NCBI GenBank assembly: GCA_002368175.1
Contig: AP018172.1
Location: 2,540,001 to 2,604,000, forward strand
Reading direction: 5' to 3'
Source: Calothrix sp. NIES-2098
GTDB taxonomy: Bacteria > Cyanobacteriota > Cyanobacteriia > Cyanobacteriales > Nostocaceae
DNA: 64,000 bases
The notes under the pieces are model-generated. The model was not told the origin of the DNA, did not search any database, and saw only the letters and a program-made list of their open reading frames with translations. Both the position numbers and the translations under genes were made by a program. This document shows positions 50,078-58,686 of this stretch, in pieces. Numbering within the stretch: position 1 is the stretch's first letter; each line of letters opens with the position of its first letter.

Positions 50078-51454
50078 ATGCATCGATTACATCAGCCAGA
50101 AAAACTCAGTCTTAAAAGTATTTTTTATCTACACTTAATATCCGCTACATTCATCTTTGCTTCACCAGTTCAAGGACAAATCACACCCGATAACACTCTC
50201 GGTGCAGAAGCTTCTCGACTCAATCAAAATCAGATAATTAATGGCGTACTGAGTGACACAATTGACGGTGGTGTAAGACGAGACATCAATCTTTTTCATA
50301 GTTTCAGCGAGTTTAATATCCAAGATGGGCAACGTGTGTATTTTGCCAACCCCACTGGGGTAGAAAATATATTGACGCGGGTAACAGGTGGAAATGGGTC
50401 AAGTATTTTCGGGACATTGGGTGTAAATGGTACAGCAAATTTGTTGTTGATTAATCCCAATGGAATTGTATTTGGGCAGAATGCTTCTTTAGATGTGCAA
50501 GGAAGTTTTGTCGGGACAACAGCTAATGGAGTGCAGTTTGGAAATCAACAATTGTTTAGTGCAACAAATCCTCAAGCGCCTTCATTACTGATGGTGAGTG
50601 TGCCTGTAGGGTTGCAGTATGGCAACCATCCGGGGGCGATTCAAGTCCAGGGAGCGAGTTTACAGGTTCCTAATGGTCAGACTTTAACCTTGGTGGGTGG
50701 GACTGTAAATATTGATGGTGGGCAGTTACTAGCACCCGGAGGACAAGTTGAATTAGGAGGTGTTTCAGCATCAGGAACCGTTGGTTTGAATAACGATGGT
50801 AGTTTGAGTTTTCCTGTTAATGTGGCAAGAGATGATGTGGCGATCAAGAATGATGCGTTTGTAGATGTTAGTTCTGGTGGCGGCGGCAGTATTGCCATTA
50901 CTGCACGCAACTTCACGGGAACAGGAGCAGGAACAGGTCTTCGTGCAGGTATTGCAACAGACTCAGGATCTGTGGATGCTCAAGCGGGAGACATTGACCT
51001 CAACACCACAGAAGCTATTAACCTGGATGCGAGCACTGTTGAAAATATAGTTGGCGGTAGAGGTAAAGGCAATGCAGGGAATATTAACATCACTGCAAAC
51101 AATGTCTCCCTCACCAATGGGGCATACTTTGACACAACTATATATGGTCAAGGCAATGCCGGAAATATCACTATTACAGCGAGAGACGCAGTGTCCTTTG
51201 ACGGAGCAGGCGATTTTGGTAGTGGTGCTTATAGCTGGGTGAATACTGGAGCAATGGGTCAGGGTGGTGACATTACTATCACTTCAGGCTCTCTCTCCCT
51301 CACTAATGGAGCACGGGTGAGTACAGATATGCGTGGACAAGGAGATGGAGGTGACATTAGTATCACTTCAGGCTCTCTCTCCCTCACCAATGGCGCATAC
51401 TTTGACACAACTACATATGGTCAAGGCAAGCAACCTGTAGTATTGGGTAGATGA
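50078..51454 (+). CDS. Filamentous hemagglutinin TpsA adhesin, N-terminal part (split gene)
   Basis: 458 residues before a premature TGA. Signal peptide (FYLHLISATFIFASPVQGQ) and TPS domain about 34-260: NLFHSFSEFNIQDGQRVYFA, ILTRVTGGNGSSIFGTL, LLINPNGIVFGQNASLD. Then beta-helix repeats (ITSGSLSLTNGA, GQGNAGNITITA). The last residues (KQPVVLGR) come from the first 293-bp insert and are not family-like. The rest of the protein is encoded at 52078-54506, in the frame restored by removing 712 bp. The TPS domain directs export through the TpsB pore at 56860. As it stands this part would be secreted without its long beta-helix. Confidence 0.85.
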   Translation: MHRLHQPEKLSLKSIFYLHLISATFIFASPVQGQITPDNTLGAEASRLNQNQIINGVLSDTIDGGVRRDINLFHSFSEFNIQDGQRVYFANPTGVENILTRVTGGNGSSIFGTLGVNGTANLLLINPNGIVFGQNASLDVQGSFVGTTANGVQFGNQQLFSATNPQAPSLLMVSVPVGLQYGNHPGAIQVQGASLQVPNGQTLTLVGGTVNIDGGQLLAPGGQVELGGVSASGTVGLNNDGSLSFPVNVARDDVAIKNDAFVDVSSGGGGSIAITARNFTGTGAGTGLRAGIATDSGSVDAQAGDIDLNTTEAINLDASTVENIVGGRGKGNAGNINITANNVSLTNGAYFDTTIYGQGNAGNITITARDAVSFDGAGDFGSGAYSWVNTGAMGQGGDITITSGSLSLTNGARVSTDMRGQGDGGDISITSGSLSLTNGAYFDTTTYGQGKQPVVLGR

Positions 51455-51720
51455 GCCGTTCTTATGTGTGAGTGCAGCTCATAGGCTGGTGGCAAGTCAC
51501 TATTCAGTTATAATCGCAAAATTATTGAATGCCAATGCTATTCAAAATTGCTGAAATAGTGATAAATAGCTGGTTAATAGTATCTTGTATTCAAAAAATC
51601 ACCAGTTTTTGGCTGGAAATTTACTCTAGAAACTGAAGGTAAAGCCTGGCAAGATTTTAATTGCGATCGCTTGTCACAAGTGTGTAAACCATCGCCATTA
51701 CTTAATACACAGAACATACG
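51428..51720. mobile_element. 293-bp insert, copy 1 (MITE-like, unproven)
   Basis: AAGCAACCTGTAGTATTGGG to AATACACAGAACATACG. It has no coding potential and stops the adhesin frame. Left GAGCCGTTCTTATGTGTGAG and the reverse of the right end (GAAGCCGTATGTTCTGTGTA in copy 2) look like imperfect inverted repeats. No transposase and no clear target duplication, so the mobile nature is a guess. Confidence 0.4.
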
Positions 51721-51783
51721 ACTTCAGGCTCTCTCTCCCTCACCAATGGGGCATACTTTGACACAACTATATATGGTCAAGGT

Positions 51784-52076
51784 AAGCAACCTGTAGTATT
51801 GGGTAGATGAGCCGTTCTTATGTGTGAGTGCAGCTCATAGGCTGGTGGCAAGTCACTATTCAGTTATAATCGCAAAATTATTGAATGCCAATGCTATTCA
51901 AAATTGCTGAAATAGTGATAAATAGCTGGTTAATAGTATCTTGTATTCAAAAAATCACCAGTTTTTGGCTGGAAATTTACTCTAGAAACTGAAGGTAAAG
52001 CCTGGCAAGATTTTAATTGCGATCGCTTGTCACAAGTGTGTAAACCATCGCCATTACTTAATACACAGAACATACG
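51784..52076. mobile_element. 293-bp insert, copy 2 (MITE-like, unproven)
   Basis: I see no difference from the 51428-51720 copy. Same junction on the left (after GGTCAAGG) and on the right (before CTTCAGGCTC). Perfect identity implies a very recent duplication or gene conversion. Confidence 0.4.
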
Positions 52077-52112
52077 GCTTCAGGCTCTCTCTCCCTCACT
52101 AATGGAGCATGG

Positions 52113-54506
52113 ATGAGTACAGATATGCGTGGACAAGGAGATGGAGGTGACTTGTTCATCAAAGCCACTGAATTAGTAGAAGTTCTAGGCACAGAAGAGC
52201 CTGGAACATATAGTAGTATGGGTGCTGATGTCTCCTTCGGAGGCATAGGGAATCCCGGAAATTTAACCATCGAGACGAAAAAGTTGGTGATTATAAGCTC
52301 CCAAGTAGGAACTGCGACGAATGGCAAAGGAAATGCAGGTAATGTCACCGTTAAAGCTTCTGAGTCTGTAGAAATCTACGGCAAAATCTCTTCAACCAAT
52401 TCAGACCCAACAAAACCACTAATTATAAATCCTGCCGGCTTGTTTGCTCAAGTCAATACCCAAGGAGAAGGTAACGGGGGAAACCTCAAGGTCGAAACCC
52501 CAAGCTTAAGTATTGGTGATGGCGGGAAAATCCAAGTCGCTGTCTTCGGTAAAGGTGATGCAGGCAATTTAAAAATTCGCGCTGCTGATATCGACATCTA
52601 TGATACACCAGGTAAAGCAGACTTCTTTCAGGGGGGTATATTTGCTGGCTTTCAAGTAGATAACGATGAAAGTACAAAGCCACCCCAAGGGGATTTTGGG
52701 GGAATTATCACCATAGAAACTGACAGATTACGTGTCAGAAATGGAGGTGCAGTCACAGTATTGACTGAAGGTGAAGGTAATGCAGGTAGATTGCAAATCA
52801 ATGCTAAGGATTATATAGAAGTCTACGGAAAAGTTACTACCGCAACAACAAACAGTATATTCACTAGTAAAATCAGTGGAGAAGCCACAAAAGATAGTAC
52901 AGGGAACGGTGGTACTGTAATACTTAATACTGACAAATTAATTGTCAGGGACAGTGGTAACATTTCTGCCAGTACCTCCAGCATTGGAAAAGCCGGAGAT
53001 ATTTTACTCAACACTAATACCTTAACTGTTGCCAGTGGTGGAGAAATTTTAGCCTTCACCGAAGGCAGTGGCAATGGCGGTACAATTACCGTGAATGCAG
53101 CCAAGGAAATAAACCTCGGCATCGGTGTCCAAGATTTTGTCCCTGTCCTATCTGTGGAAACCAGCGGTGCAGGCAAAGCCGGAGATATTTTCGTTACCAC
53201 ACCAATTTTAACTTTATCAGATACTGCCCGGATTACTGCCACTGCTACCGCCACCGCCACGAATAGCTCAGGTGGTGGCAGTATTAGCCTTAACGCCTCC
53301 AAGATGAACTTAGCGGGAATTGTGGGTGTATTTGCGGAAACCCAAGGAGAATCACCCGCAGGCACATTAAGGTTACAATCAGATAATAATAAATCCACCT
53401 TAGACTTGACCTTAGCACCAGGGTCAAAGATTTCCGCTTCTACTTCTGGCAGTGCTAATGGTGGTGATTTACTCGTAAGTGCCCCCCAAGCCATTAACAT
53501 TAGTGGACAAGGGAAACTGGCTGTAGAAACCACAGATACAGGGAATGCAGGTAATATTGAGATTAGCACCCAAAAACTAACCCTCAGCGATGGGGTTCAA
53601 ATCTCTGCTTCTACCTCCAGTAGTGGAAAAGCCGGAAACATTAACTTGAATGTCGGTGAAAATATTACCATAACAGGTAGCGGCACCGGACTCTTTGCTA
53701 GCACCAGTGAAAATTCCACTGGCAAAGGTGGTAGTATAATCATCGACCCCAGAATTATGAAGATTCGAGATGGGGCAACTATTTCTACCAACAGTCAGGG
53801 AGAAGGAATTGGTGGCGATATCAAACTTACCGCAGGCTCCCTCACTCTGGATAATGGTAAAATTTCCGCCGAAACCCGCAGTAGTAAAGGTGGGAATATT
53901 ACCCTAAATGTGCAAGATTTACTATTACTACGTAACGGCAGTCAAATCTCCACCACTGCTGGAACTGCCTTTGCTGGTGGTGATGGCGGCAACATCAACT
54001 TTGATGGCAAGTTCATCGTGGCGATTCCCAACGAAAATAGCGACATTAGCGCTGATGCCTTCGCTGGAAATGGTGGCAACATTCAAATCAACGCCCAAGG
54101 TATCTTCGGTATCGAGTCCCGTGCAAAACCAACCGATAAAAGTGATATTACTGCCAGTTCCGAACAAGGCATTTCCGGTGCAATAAATCTCAATCAACCG
54201 GATAACAGTTCCCTTCAAAACAGCTTCAGCCAATTATCACCAAACGTCATTGACACCAACGCACTGATTGCTAATAGTTGCATTGCACGCGGCAGTAAAA
54301 AACAAGAAAACTCTTTTACCATCACAGGTTCTGGTGCTTTACGTAATAGTCCAGGCGATGTCTTAATTTCTACGTATTCAACTGGTGATGTGCGTAATGT
54401 TGAACCAACATCGCAGACTTGGAAAAAAGGCGATCCCATCATTGAACCACAAGGATTATATCGATTATCTGATGGGCAATTACTGTTAAGTCGAACTTGT
54501 AGTTAA
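52113..54506 (+). CDS. Filamentous hemagglutinin TpsA adhesin, C-terminal part (split gene)
   Basis: 797 residues from the first ATG; the frame is open from the third repeat copy at 52078 (SGSLSLTNGAW, then MSTDMRG). Continuous glycine-rich beta-helix repeats of about 40-50 residues (GNAGNLKIRAADI, GKAGDILLNTNTL, GSGNGGTITVNA) up to about 690, followed by the cyanobacterial C-terminal block NSCIARGSKKQENSFTITGSG and GLYRLSDGQLLLSRTCS. It has no signal or TPS domain, so it cannot be exported on its own. With the N-terminal part it would make about 1238 residues, a normal size for the family. Confidence 0.85.
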   Translation: MSTDMRGQGDGGDLFIKATELVEVLGTEEPGTYSSMGADVSFGGIGNPGNLTIETKKLVIISSQVGTATNGKGNAGNVTVKASESVEIYGKISSTNSDPTKPLIINPAGLFAQVNTQGEGNGGNLKVETPSLSIGDGGKIQVAVFGKGDAGNLKIRAADIDIYDTPGKADFFQGGIFAGFQVDNDESTKPPQGDFGGIITIETDRLRVRNGGAVTVLTEGEGNAGRLQINAKDYIEVYGKVTTATTNSIFTSKISGEATKDSTGNGGTVILNTDKLIVRDSGNISASTSSIGKAGDILLNTNTLTVASGGEILAFTEGSGNGGTITVNAAKEINLGIGVQDFVPVLSVETSGAGKAGDIFVTTPILTLSDTARITATATATATNSSGGGSISLNASKMNLAGIVGVFAETQGESPAGTLRLQSDNNKSTLDLTLAPGSKISASTSGSANGGDLLVSAPQAINISGQGKLAVETTDTGNAGNIEISTQKLTLSDGVQISASTSSSGKAGNINLNVGENITITGSGTGLFASTSENSTGKGGSIIIDPRIMKIRDGATISTNSQGEGIGGDIKLTAGSLTLDNGKISAETRSSKGGNITLNVQDLLLLRNGSQISTTAGTAFAGGDGGNINFDGKFIVAIPNENSDISADAFAGNGGNIQINAQGIFGIESRAKPTDKSDITASSEQGISGAINLNQPDNSSLQNSFSQLSPNVIDTNALIANSCIARGSKKQENSFTITGSGALRNSPGDVLISTYSTGDVRNVEPTSQTWKKGDPIIEPQGLYRLSDGQLLLSRTCS

Positions 54507-55131
54507 AGGACAATTATTTTCAAAGATTCCTCAAAAATAGAGTTAGAAAAAACCCTGTTCTCAACTTTTAATGATGTGGGTGAAGGAATTTGATGGATCG
54601 CGCGATCGCTTAGTAGCAAAGTGGTTTAATAAAGCATAAATAAAGTTAACAAAAAAAGTAGTTGTAATGTTATAAATTCTTCTTTTTTGCATTAAAAATT
54701 ATCTTTACCAAATAGTACTAGAAATCCAGTTAATTACCTATTATTGCCAATCACGCTGTCAATGCTTTTTGTATGGCAGCTTTTTCTTTAAATTACAGTC
54801 GTTGTGCTGTTTGTATATTGATTATGCATTTTCCTGCAATTAGGCGATCGCATTCATGTATTCAGCAGGTATTAATACTGCAATTAAACAAGCAGAAAAG
54901 GTAGATGCATAACTAATTAACAAAGAATATTATTGCTATTAAGAAAGAGCGAAAGAGTTAGTCAACAAGCTAAAAATCGCATTTTCTCAAGGTTCTATTT
55001 TTCAACAGAGAAAATTATGTCTACTACTTCTTAGCAATCTATGAAAAGCAAACTAGCTCTAATTTTCAAATGATTATTCCCTACACGATCGCTAATCCCC
55101 AATCCCTTTTACTTAATACTTTGGAGGCAAT
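54507..55131. other. Gap without recognisable gene
   Basis: 625 nt, AT-rich, with two HIP1 sites (54601 and 54843 regions). I see no plausible open frame, long hairpin or repeat. It separates the adhesin from the lectin-CAP gene. Confidence 0.5.
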
Positions 55132-55950
55132 ATGACAACTCTTTTTCCAGGTCAAAGTCTATACCCAGGACAAAGTCTGCAATCAAATAATAGCCTGCAC
55201 ACATTTATTATGCAATCTGATGGCAATGTTGTTCTTTACGATCGCAATTCTCAACCTCTTTGGGCAACGAATACTTGGGGAATTCAACCCCGTGAGTTGA
55301 TCATGCAAACTGATGGGAACTTAGTTCTTTATGATACTTCAGGTTCACCAAGATGGGCTAGTAATACATGGAACAACCCTGGAGCTTTTTTTAATATTCA
55401 AGATGACGGTAATCTTGTAGTTTACCGAGCAGGTTCTCAAACGGAAACTGCGGATAATGCTTTATGGGCATCAGGCAGTAACGATATATGGGAATCAGGC
55501 GGACAAGGCGGCCAAGGTGGACAGAACGCTCAAATCCAAGAAATGTTGGCAGCTCATAATCGGTACAGAGCCGAAGTAGGAATTCCACCACTGCAATGGT
55601 CAGACAATTTAGCAGCAAGCGCTCAACAATGGGCAAATCATTTGGCGGGAACAGGAACATTTGAACATAGTCATAATGGTTCTGGAGAAAACTTAGCACA
55701 AGGCAGTACTGGCTTCTTTTCCGTTACGAAGCTAGTAGATATGTGGGGTGATGAAAAGCAGTATTTCAGTAACGGTACTTTCCCCAATGTCTCTAGTACT
55801 GGCAATTGGATGGATGTGGGTCATTATACTCAAGTTATTTGGAGAAATACAACCGAAGTTGGGTGTGGTTTAGCGAGTGGTAATGGTAACGATGTCCTAG
55901 TTTGTCACTACAACCCAGGCGGAAATGTAACTGGACAAGGCGTTTTTTAA
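55132..55950 (+). CDS. Bulb-type lectin + CAP (SCP/PR-1) domain protein
   Basis: 272 residues. B-lectin domain about 3-118, with three QxDGNxVxY sugar-site repeats (MQSDGNVVLYD, MQTDGNLVLYD, IQDDGNLVVYR). After a Gly-Gln linker comes a CAP domain about 142-272: MLAAHNRYRAEVGIPPLQWS, HSHNGSGENLAQG and GHYTQVIWRNTTEVGCG, with the two histidines and glutamates of the CAP pocket. No signal peptide, so export (if any) must use another route. Ribosome site GGAGG at 55122-55126. Role likely at the cell surface or in competition; this is inference. Confidence 0.92.
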   Translation: MTTLFPGQSLYPGQSLQSNNSLHTFIMQSDGNVVLYDRNSQPLWATNTWGIQPRELIMQTDGNLVLYDTSGSPRWASNTWNNPGAFFNIQDDGNLVVYRAGSQTETADNALWASGSNDIWESGGQGGQGGQNAQIQEMLAAHNRYRAEVGIPPLQWSDNLAASAQQWANHLAGTGTFEHSHNGSGENLAQGSTGFFSVTKLVDMWGDEKQYFSNGTFPNVSSTGNWMDVGHYTQVIWRNTTEVGCGLASGNGNDVLVCHYNPGGNVTGQGVF

Positions 55951-56068
55951 GCGTTCTCAGCCGAGTGAGGTGCAGATTTGATTTGTCTATCTCTTGTGGG
56001 GTAGACATCTCTAACTGTACCCATCAACTTCATCAGCAAACTCTCTAGAAATAAACAAAAGGAACAAT

Positions 56069-56530
56069 ATGCTTTTATTTTTTACAATGCCATTAGATGA
56101 AACCTCACAACTAAATAGAGGTAGATTATTTCTCGTAGATGACACTAAAGGAATTGTGGGTAGATGGGTGGCTACAAGTAGCACTGCGGATAAACAAGGG
56201 GTAAAAGATTGGAATATTCGAGGTGGTGTAATTCCTGCTACTCATGAATTAAATCCTCCATTGCCTTTTTACTCTGTTGCAGTGAAGCCTGTAGACCTGA
56301 GAAATGTTAAAGGTGTAGAAGGTAATGCTTACCCTATTTCACCCTTTGAAGTCAAAACTATTGATGGAGGAACCCGTTCTGACTTGCTGATTCATAAAGA
56401 TGCAAATGTACCGGGAAGTATGGGCTGCATTGTGCTACCTGAATCAGAATTCACAGATTTTGAGAAAGCCTTTCAGAAATATTGCGCAGGAGAAGACAGT
56501 GTTAAACTTCTTGTGGGCTATACTTACTAG
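56069..56530 (+). CDS. Small YkuD-like (L,D-transpeptidase-related) protein
   Basis: 153 residues, no signal peptide. The region SDLLIHKDANVPGSMGCIVLPE has the layout of the YkuD active site (HxD...GSxGC). LFLVDDTKGIVGRW and YSVAVKPVDLRN are beta strands. The N-terminal half is unlike classical YkuD enzymes, so it may be a distant relative or a phage-type endopeptidase-like protein. AAAAGGAA precedes the ATG. It follows the lectin-CAP gene by 118 nt, and a strong terminator lies downstream at 56671. Confidence 0.6.
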   Translation: MLLFFTMPLDETSQLNRGRLFLVDDTKGIVGRWVATSSTADKQGVKDWNIRGGVIPATHELNPPLPFYSVAVKPVDLRNVKGVEGNAYPISPFEVKTIDGGTRSDLLIHKDANVPGSMGCIVLPESEFTDFEKAFQKYCAGEDSVKLLVGYTY

Positions 56531-56670
56531 GAGAAAATAAACATCAAACTCTTTAATCTTCTAATCATAACTGAGGCAACTGAAAAACAATCATTATTAG
56601 CCTCTTTGCTATCTAAACAAGGGCAATATCTGCGCAGTTCTTACAGAGTAACTGATGCCATGACAGTTTC

Positions 56671-56720
56671 AAAAAGCCATTTTCTAGCAAGGATCGCTGC
56701 TAAAAATGGCTTTTTATTTT
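56671..56720 (+). terminator. Strong intrinsic terminator
   Basis: AAAAAGCCATTTT (56671-56683) pairs perfectly with AAAATGGCTTTTT (56703-56715), with an inner AGCA/TGCT pair, followed by ATTTT. It closes the unit with the YkuD-like gene and works in either direction. Confidence 0.85.
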
Positions 56721-56859
56721 CTCAGAAATCTATCAAGTATTACTAAAATCGCTGAATTATGGTTTGACAATTATATATTTATGTAATTATAAAGTAAATA
56801 TTGTGGTATTTTAATGAAGATTATTTTGTATAAAAACTTCAACGTTTCATGGATAAACA

Positions 56860-58581
56860 ATGGGTTTTTACCTGCGGATTCAAACGCTATCTTTAATATT
56901 ACTTGCTTTCATTAGTATCACTTCGATGGCAACTTTTGCACAATCGAGACCCCCATCAGGTGTAACAATTCCCCCCGATACTCCAGGGAAAGTGGAAGAA
57001 ACTTTACCCCAAGCATCACCAAAGCCTCCTCCTACAACATCTCCTCCAACTGTCCCGATACTTCCATCATCTCCACAAGAAAATCTACCCGACACAATCT
57101 TTCCCAGTGGTGAGAGTTTCTTTGTCAAAGAAATCCAAGTTAAAGGCTATTCTGTTTTAAAGGATGAAATTTTTAAGTTAAAACAGCCCCTAGAAAATAA
57201 AAAAATTACATTTGAGCAGTTATTGCAACTGCGATCGCAAATCACTGAACTCTATGTTAGAAAGGGCTACATTACCAGTGGTGCATTTATTCCCAACAAT
57301 CAAAATGTTGCTAATGGTGTCGTGCAAATTCAAGTTGTGGAAGGCGAACTTGAAGATATCTATATTGAAGGCTTACAAAGGTTGCAATCTGCATATGTGC
57401 GTTCTCGGATTCAGCGTTTTGCAGGAACACCATTGAATAAAAATAGCCTAGAAGAAGCACTGCAATTATTACAAATTGACCCTGTAATTGAACGAGTCAA
57501 TGCTGAGTTAATCGCAGGTAGCACCTCTGGAAGCAATATTTTACGGGTCAAAATTACTGAATCACCAGCTTTTCATGCAGGAGTTATCTTTGCAAATGAC
57601 CAATCACCTAGCGTTGGTTCAGAACAAGGGAGTGTTTTTGTTGCTCACGATAATTTATTAGGGCTGGGAGATGAATTCAGTGCTGAATATGGCATTACTG
57701 AAGGCTTAGATATGTACAATCTCAGTTATTCAGTTCCCTTCAACGCCTTAGATGGAACTATTGGTGTCCGCTACAGCAATAGTAGCAGCCGCATTATCGA
57801 AAGCGAATTTCGGGAATTGAATATCAAGAGCGAAGCTGAAACTCTTTCTTTTAACGTTCGTCAACCGTTAATCTACACCCCAAACAAGGAATTTGCGCTC
57901 TCTCTCGCATTCGATTTACGGCGCAGTCAAACCTTCATACTCAATGATATTCCCTTCTCTTTTACCGAAGGCCCCGAAGATGGGAAATCAAGAGTGACGG
58001 TGATTCGGTTTTCCCAAGATTGGTTACAACGCAATGCTAACACTGTCCTAGCAGCGCGATCGCAATTTAGTTTTGGCATAGATGCCATAGATGCAACTAT
58101 CAACGATAGCGGTACTGATGGGCGTTTTTTCTCCTGGGTGGGACAATTTCAATGGGTACAACGCCTATCTCCCCGCATCTTGATGCTGGCCAAAATTAAC
58201 ACTCAACTTACACCTGATTCTTTACTGACGCTAGAAAAAATTAGCATAGGGGGAGTTGAGACGGTGCGTGGTTATCGTCAAAATCAACTTGTTGCTGACA
58301 ATGGGGTAGTTGGAGGGGTAGAAGTTCGGATTCCCCTGACATCGAATGTCGAAACCCTACAGTTATTGCCATTTTTTGACATTGGTACAGTTTGGAACAA
58401 TCGCGATCGCAATCCCGACACACAAACCCTAGCTAGCTTAGGATTAGGATTACAGTGGCAACCTATTAGTGGTTTGGTATTGCGTGCAGACTATGGTTTA
58501 CCATTGATTGGAACAAGCGATCGCGGTAGTTCGCTGCAAGATAATGGCTTTAACTTCTCAGTACGCTATCAGCCATTTTAA
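56860..58581 (+). CDS. TpsB outer-membrane pore (ShlB/FhaC/HecB family)
   Basis: 573 residues. Signal peptide (LSLILLAFISITSMATFAQ), a proline-rich linker about 28-70, two POTRA domains about 80-235 (FVKEIQVKGYSVLKDEIF, ELYVRKGYITSGAFIPNNQ, VVEGELEDIYIEGL), then a 16-strand barrel with the VRGYRQNQLVADNG motif and the terminal aromatic residue FSVRYQPF. It exports the TpsA adhesin across the outer membrane. 354 nt after the YkuD-like gene, behind the terminator. Confidence 0.96.
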   Translation: MGFYLRIQTLSLILLAFISITSMATFAQSRPPSGVTIPPDTPGKVEETLPQASPKPPPTTSPPTVPILPSSPQENLPDTIFPSGESFFVKEIQVKGYSVLKDEIFKLKQPLENKKITFEQLLQLRSQITELYVRKGYITSGAFIPNNQNVANGVVQIQVVEGELEDIYIEGLQRLQSAYVRSRIQRFAGTPLNKNSLEEALQLLQIDPVIERVNAELIAGSTSGSNILRVKITESPAFHAGVIFANDQSPSVGSEQGSVFVAHDNLLGLGDEFSAEYGITEGLDMYNLSYSVPFNALDGTIGVRYSNSSSRIIESEFRELNIKSEAETLSFNVRQPLIYTPNKEFALSLAFDLRRSQTFILNDIPFSFTEGPEDGKSRVTVIRFSQDWLQRNANTVLAARSQFSFGIDAIDATINDSGTDGRFFSWVGQFQWVQRLSPRILMLAKINTQLTPDSLLTLEKISIGGVETVRGYRQNQLVADNGVVGGVEVRIPLTSNVETLQLLPFFDIGTVWNNRDRNPDTQTLASLGLGLQWQPISGLVLRADYGLPLIGTSDRGSSLQDNGFNFSVRYQPF

Positions 58582-58636
58582 TAGCTTTTATGAACCGATA
58601 AGCTCTGCTTTTAATTTACAATTGCAATTTCGGGAG

Positions 58637-58678
58637 TTGCCAAAATAGCTGTTGAGACAACAATTGCCATTTTGGCAA
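58637..58678. terminator. Bidirectional terminator-like hairpin
   Basis: TTGCCAAAAT (58637-58646) pairs perfectly with ATTTTGGCAA (58669-58678) between convergent TpsB and chelatase genes, with T-rich or A-rich flanks suited to either direction. Confidence 0.55.
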
Positions 58679-58686
58679 GCGAAATC

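Larger units (their letters stand above)
51366..52077. repeat. Two tandem 356-bp units inside the TpsA gene
   Basis: CTTCAGGCTCTCTCTCCCTC begins at 51366, 51722 and 52078, exactly 356 bp apart. Each unit has about 62 bp of adhesin repeat and a 293-bp non-adhesin segment. The first two adhesin parts differ at only a few bases. Removing both units joins the third copy to the first frame (712 = 3x237+1 matches the shift between the two open frames). Confidence 0.9.

Noticed and set aside
51428..51720. Group II intron as an explanation of the 293-bp insert
   Set aside because: The start is not GTGYG-like at the junction, there is no reverse transcriptase, and no domain V hairpin (GAGCCG...CGGTTC close together) can be drawn.
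50078..54506. Repeats in the adhesin as a CRISPR array
   Set aside because: The repeats are coding glycine-rich beta-helix units and a 356-bp tandem, not 25-40 bp repeats with unique spacers; no cas genes are present.
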